Source: Granulicella cerasi (GTDB lineage: Bacteria; Acidobacteriota; Terriglobia; Terriglobales; Acidobacteriaceae). From it: a stretch of 64,000 nucleotides of DNA. A program made the position numbers and the translations under genes. The notes under the pieces are model-generated. The model saw only the letters and a program-made list of their open reading frames with translations, searched no databases and had not been told where the DNA came from. Shown here piece after piece: positions 61,428 to 64,000 of the stretch. Numbering within the stretch: position 1 is the stretch's first letter; each line of letters begins with the position of its first letter. The DNA lies in assembly GCF_025685575.1 (NCBI RefSeq), contig NZ_JAGSYD010000002.1, positions 62,001 to 126,000 on the forward strand, given 5' to 3'.

Positions 61428-62432
61428 ATGTTCAGTACCACCACGTTGCAGCGCACTTCGGCTGCTGTTGCCCTTTCAGCAGCCATGCTGCTGGCCGCAG
61501 GTTGCAAGAAAACAATCGACGACGCCACGCTTACACAGAATGTCCAGAAGGCCCTCGCGGCCGACCCCACCATCTCCAAGCAGACGCTGCAAACATCCGT
61601 GACCAACGGTGTTGTCACGCTCACAGGCAATGTCACCGACGACACTGCAAGCGCCGTCGCCGCACAAGATGCCGCGAAGGTCGCAGGCGTCAAGGAAGTC
61701 ATCAACAGCATCCAGGTCGCGGGCATCCAGGTCACGCCGACCGTGACCTCGCCCGCCGCGCCGGAGAACCCGCGCCCGGCCACGCAGACCGAGCGCCAGA
61801 TCATCGCGACACAGAAGACCCTGCCGCCGCCTGCAGCGAACACGCCTCCCCCGCCGCCCAAGCCCGTTGTGCGTAACATCACTCTTCCCGCAGGCTCGGC
61901 GATCCCCGTTCGCATCACCGAAACGCTCGAGAGCGGACACACCGAGACCGGCACGCCGTTCAACGGCACCGTCACGCACTCCGTCACCTCGAACGGCTAC
62001 GTCATCATCCCCGCAGGTTCGGCCGTCTCCGGCCGCGTGGTGGAGGCGAAGGACGCTGGCCACTTCAAAGGCAACTCGCTGCTCGCGATCCAGCTCACGG
62101 CAGTGCGTCGGCACGGTCAGTTGATCCAGATCGCCACGGACACCTACTCGGTTGAGGGCAAGGGCCGCGGCAAGAATACCGCACTCAAGATCGGTGGCGG
62201 CGCGGCGGCAGGTGCACTTCTCGGCGGCCTCTTCGGCGGCGGCAAGGGCGCAGGCATCGGCGCACTCGCTGGCGGCGGCGCAGGCACCGCTTACCAGGGC
62301 ATGACACGTGGACAGCAGGTGACCATCTCTTCCGAAACCCTCATCCGCTTCCGCACCACCGCTCCCATCACCGTGCAGACCACCGAAGCCGCCTCTGACG
62401 AAGAGCCGACCTCCGGTCTGCAGACGCGTTAA
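61428..62432 (+). CDS. BON-domain lipoprotein with glycine zipper
   Basis: 334 residues; ATG at 61428 with CAGGAGG upstream. The lipobox LAAGC (about residue 25) makes it a lipoprotein. A BON domain follows (about 35-95: LTQNVQKALAADPTISKQTL, VTLTGNVTDDTASAVAAQDA, VKEVINSIQV). A Pro-rich linker and a beta domain (TLPAGSAIPVRITETLESGHT, then GNSLLAIQLTAVRRHGQ) precede a glycine-zipper stretch (KIGGGAAAGALLGGLFGGG) and a short tail. BON domains bind phospholipid; the second half resembles conserved Acidobacterial envelope proteins. Probable outer-membrane integrity role. Confidence 0.85.
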   Translation: MFSTTTLQRTSAAVALSAAMLLAAGCKKTIDDATLTQNVQKALAADPTISKQTLQTSVTNGVVTLTGNVTDDTASAVAAQDAAKVAGVKEVINSIQVAGIQVTPTVTSPAAPENPRPATQTERQIIATQKTLPPPAANTPPPPPKPVVRNITLPAGSAIPVRITETLESGHTETGTPFNGTVTHSVTSNGYVIIPAGSAVSGRVVEAKDAGHFKGNSLLAIQLTAVRRHGQLIQIATDTYSVEGKGRGKNTALKIGGGAAAGALLGGLFGGGKGAGIGALAGGGAGTAYQGMTRGQQVTISSETLIRFRTTAPITVQTTEAASDEEPTSGLQTR

Positions 62433-62457
62433 TCACCGCTCTAACCGCAGCTCAGGA

Positions 62458-62486
62458 AAGCGTCGGCAACCAGCCGACGCTTTTTT
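62458..62486 (+). terminator. Rho-independent terminator after the BON lipoprotein
   Basis: 10-bp perfect stem AAGCGTCGGC / GCCGACGCTT, 5-nt loop, then TTTTTT. 25 bp after the stop. Confidence 0.93.
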
Positions 62487-62592
62487 GCGTCCATTCAACG
62501 TGGTCACCGTCTCATGAATATCTGCTGCCGCTTCTTTCGCGGCCTTGCTCCCTCTTCCCTCTGTACGCTAACAAGAAGGACGTTGAGTCGCC

Positions 62593-64000
62593 TTGAACAA
62601 AGATAAGAACGCCGCGAACACATCCAAAGGCTTCCTGAGCTTCACCCTGCACGCGCATCTCCCTTTCGTGGTGAATCACGGCACGTGGCCGCACGGTCTT
62701 GAGTGGCTGCTCGAAGCCGCCGCAGAAACCTATCTCCCGCTGCTTCGCGTCCTCACGCGCCTTGAGACGGACAGCGTTCCGCTCCACTGCAATCTGAACC
62801 TCTCCCCGGTACTGCTTGAGCAGCTCTCGCACCCTGCCTTCAAGGCCGAACTCCCTCGCTACATCGAGCGCAAGATCACCGCTGCGCGCGAGGATGAAGG
62901 CTATTTCCTCTCCACCAACGAGCAGCACTACGCCTACCTCGCGCGTCTCTGGCAGCAGAGTTTCACCCAGGCCCTCGAAGACTTCCAGCGGCTCAACGGG
63001 GACATCGTTGCAGCGTTTCGCGGCTTCGAGGAGCGCGGCCAAATCGAGATTCTGACCACCGGAGCAAGCCACGGCTACCTGCCGCTGCTCGGCACTGACG
63101 AAAGCGTTCGCGCGCAGGTGCGCCTCGCGCTCGACACCCATGAGCGACACCTTGGTCGCAAGCCGCGCGGCATCTGGATCCCCGAGTGCGGCTACCGCCC
63201 CGCCGGTGAGTGGAGCTACCCCGTCCGCCGTGCTGACGGCAGCGAACTTGCGCCGGCTTTCAACCGCATCGGCATCGAGCAGGCCATCTCTGAAGCGGGC
63301 ATCGACTACTTCTTCGTCGACACCCACATGGTCGAAGGCGCCACTACCGTCGAGCCCAATGACGCTCGCCGCGCGTATCAGCCGTACTTCGTCGAAGGCC
63401 CCTACACAACCGATCCCGCGAAGAAGTACGCAGCCACGGTCTTCCCGCGCGATCCTCACACCGGCGCACAGGTCTGGTCCGGCGAAAAAGGCTACCCCGG
63501 CGACCCGAACTACCTCGACTTCCACAAGAAGCGCTGGCCCGGCGGCCATCGCTACTGGAGCGTAACGGGCTGGAACGTGCCGATGGACAACAAGCAGCCC
63601 TACGTGCCCGAGCATGCCGCCGAGCGCGTTCGCTCGCACGCCGAGCATTTCGTCGGGCTCGTCCTCGAGACCCTGCAGCAAGCCGGTGTTGACGGTGCAC
63701 CGCCGCCCATTGTCTCCGCACCGTTCGACGCGGAGCTCTTCGGCCACTGGTGGTACGAGGGTCCGCAGTGGCTGGAAGCGGTCGCGCGCCTTGTCCACCA
63801 GCGCAGCGGCGAGCTCGCGCTCTGCACCGCATCGCAATACCTCGACCAGGCTCCGCGCGCCGGCTTCATCTCGCTGCCCGAAGGGTCCTGGGGCGCGCAT
63901 GGCAACAACGACATGTGGCTGAACGACAAGACCACCTGGACCTACTCGGAGCTATATGCGGCCGAGCTCGCCGTGCGCGAATTCGCCTCCGCGAAGGACT
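62593..64000 (+). CDS. GH57 1,4-alpha-glucan branching enzyme (N-terminal part, runs off the window)
   Basis: About 469 codons are visible from the TTG at 62593; the 3' end is beyond base 64000. GH57 opening FTLHAHLPFVVNHGTWPHGLEWL, LTTGASHGYLPLL, the nucleophile Glu198 in GIWIPECGYRP, and the acid Asp379 in SAPFDAELFGHWWYEGP. It forms alpha-1,6 branches in glycogen or converts maltodextrins in the cytoplasm. The ribosome site AAGGA is 12 nt upstream, a little far, so the start is probable rather than certain. A long antisense frame over it (62512-63900) is a shadow and not called. Confidence 0.92.
   Translation, partial: MNKDKNAANTSKGFLSFTLHAHLPFVVNHGTWPHGLEWLLEAAAETYLPLLRVLTRLETDSVPLHCNLNLSPVLLEQLSHPAFKAELPRYIERKITAAREDEGYFLSTNEQHYAYLARLWQQSFTQALEDFQRLNGDIVAAFRGFEERGQIEILTTGASHGYLPLLGTDESVRAQVRLALDTHERHLGRKPRGIWIPECGYRPAGEWSYPVRRADGSELAPAFNRIGIEQAISEAGIDYFFVDTHMVEGATTVEPNDARRAYQPYFVEGPYTTDPAKKYAATVFPRDPHTGAQVWSGEKGYPGDPNYLDFHKKRWPGGHRYWSVTGWNVPMDNKQPYVPEHAAERVRSHAEHFVGLVLETLQQAGVDGAPPPIVSAPFDAELFGHWWYEGPQWLEAVARLVHQRSGELALCTASQYLDQAPRAGFISLPEGSWGAHGNNDMWLNDKTTWTYSELYAAELAVREFASAKD

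Noticed and set aside
62512-63900. 462-codon minus-strand open frame
   Set aside because: It is antisense to the GH57 gene, whose catalytic motifs are intact; no ribosome site or recognised domain.
1-64000. Mobile elements, prophage or CRISPR arrays
   Set aside because: No transposase, integrase or Cas gene is recognised. No repeat-spacer pattern was seen. The tRNA genes have no attachment-site duplications that I could detect by eye.

Overview
The window reads as chromosomal DNA of a GC-rich, Gram-negative soil heterotroph, most likely an Acidobacteriota member of the Terriglobales/Acidobacteriaceae type. This is an inference from gene content: LolA, TolC, type IV pilin, LemA/TPM, DUF4142, BON lipoprotein, GH57 and GH20 enzymes, and many transporters. 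No rRNA or marker gene in the window proves it. I see no insertion sequence, prophage, CRISPR array or rRNA. Coding density is high, GTG and TTG starts are common, and several convergent genes overlap at their stop codons.

Layout. 1-977: 5' part of lon (minus). 1354-2172: unrecognised coiled-coil/membrane protein. 2241-4937 (minus): hexuronate/gluconate operon uxaC-gntK-SDR. 5073-6297: HAD phosphatase and Nudix hydrolase. 6294-10015 (minus): a soluble PRC-barrel/MgtE_N/CBS protein, a glycosyltransferase, a 21-codon leader ORF and an atypical NRAMP transporter, which I read as a probable split Mg2+ uptake module. 10100-12169 (minus): LemA, TPM-domain protein, DUF4142. 12272-14362: oligopeptidase B. 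14418-17622 (minus): ABC exporter, small membrane protein, SCO copper protein. 17810-25243: MFS transporter, then an AddB-like nuclease and AddA-like helicase-nuclease pair. 25349-27522: response regulator and CHASE3 histidine kinase. 27519-29770 (minus): threonine aldolase and HemW. 29823-33166: ABC exporter and MHS-type transporter. 33182-34334 (minus): ECF sigma operon. 34465-35850: DUF805/SRPBCC fusion. 35854-38577: DHA2 efflux pump with a divergent HxlR regulator, and a YdeI-type protein. 38605-43095: M16 peptidase, degenerate GH13 protein, TolC. 43248-44483: type IV pilin and LolA.

44616-52120 is the most striking part: a secreted GH20 N-acetylhexosaminidase, NagA, and one 1368-residue polypeptide that joins a sodium:solute symporter, a beta-lactamase-fold hydrolase and a NamZ-type (DUF1343) exo-muramidase. 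In Bacillus subtilis the separate genes murP, amiE and namZ (with nagZ) form a muropeptide-salvage operon. Here an analogous set of activities appears to be fused into one membrane protein beside a GlcNAc branch. A signal-peptide-like helix at the symporter/hydrolase junction suggests the enzymes sit in the periplasm, beside the transporter.

52195-64000: tRNA-Pro(TGG), tRNA-His(GTG) and tRNA-Arg(TCT) among DUF4112, DUF72, YheT-type hydrolase and MFS genes; mnmA; a cNMP-binding/thioredoxin-reductase-like fusion lacking the redox cysteines; two envelope/stress-type small proteins; a BON/glycine-zipper lipoprotein; and the 5' part of a GH57 glucan branching enzyme that runs off the window.
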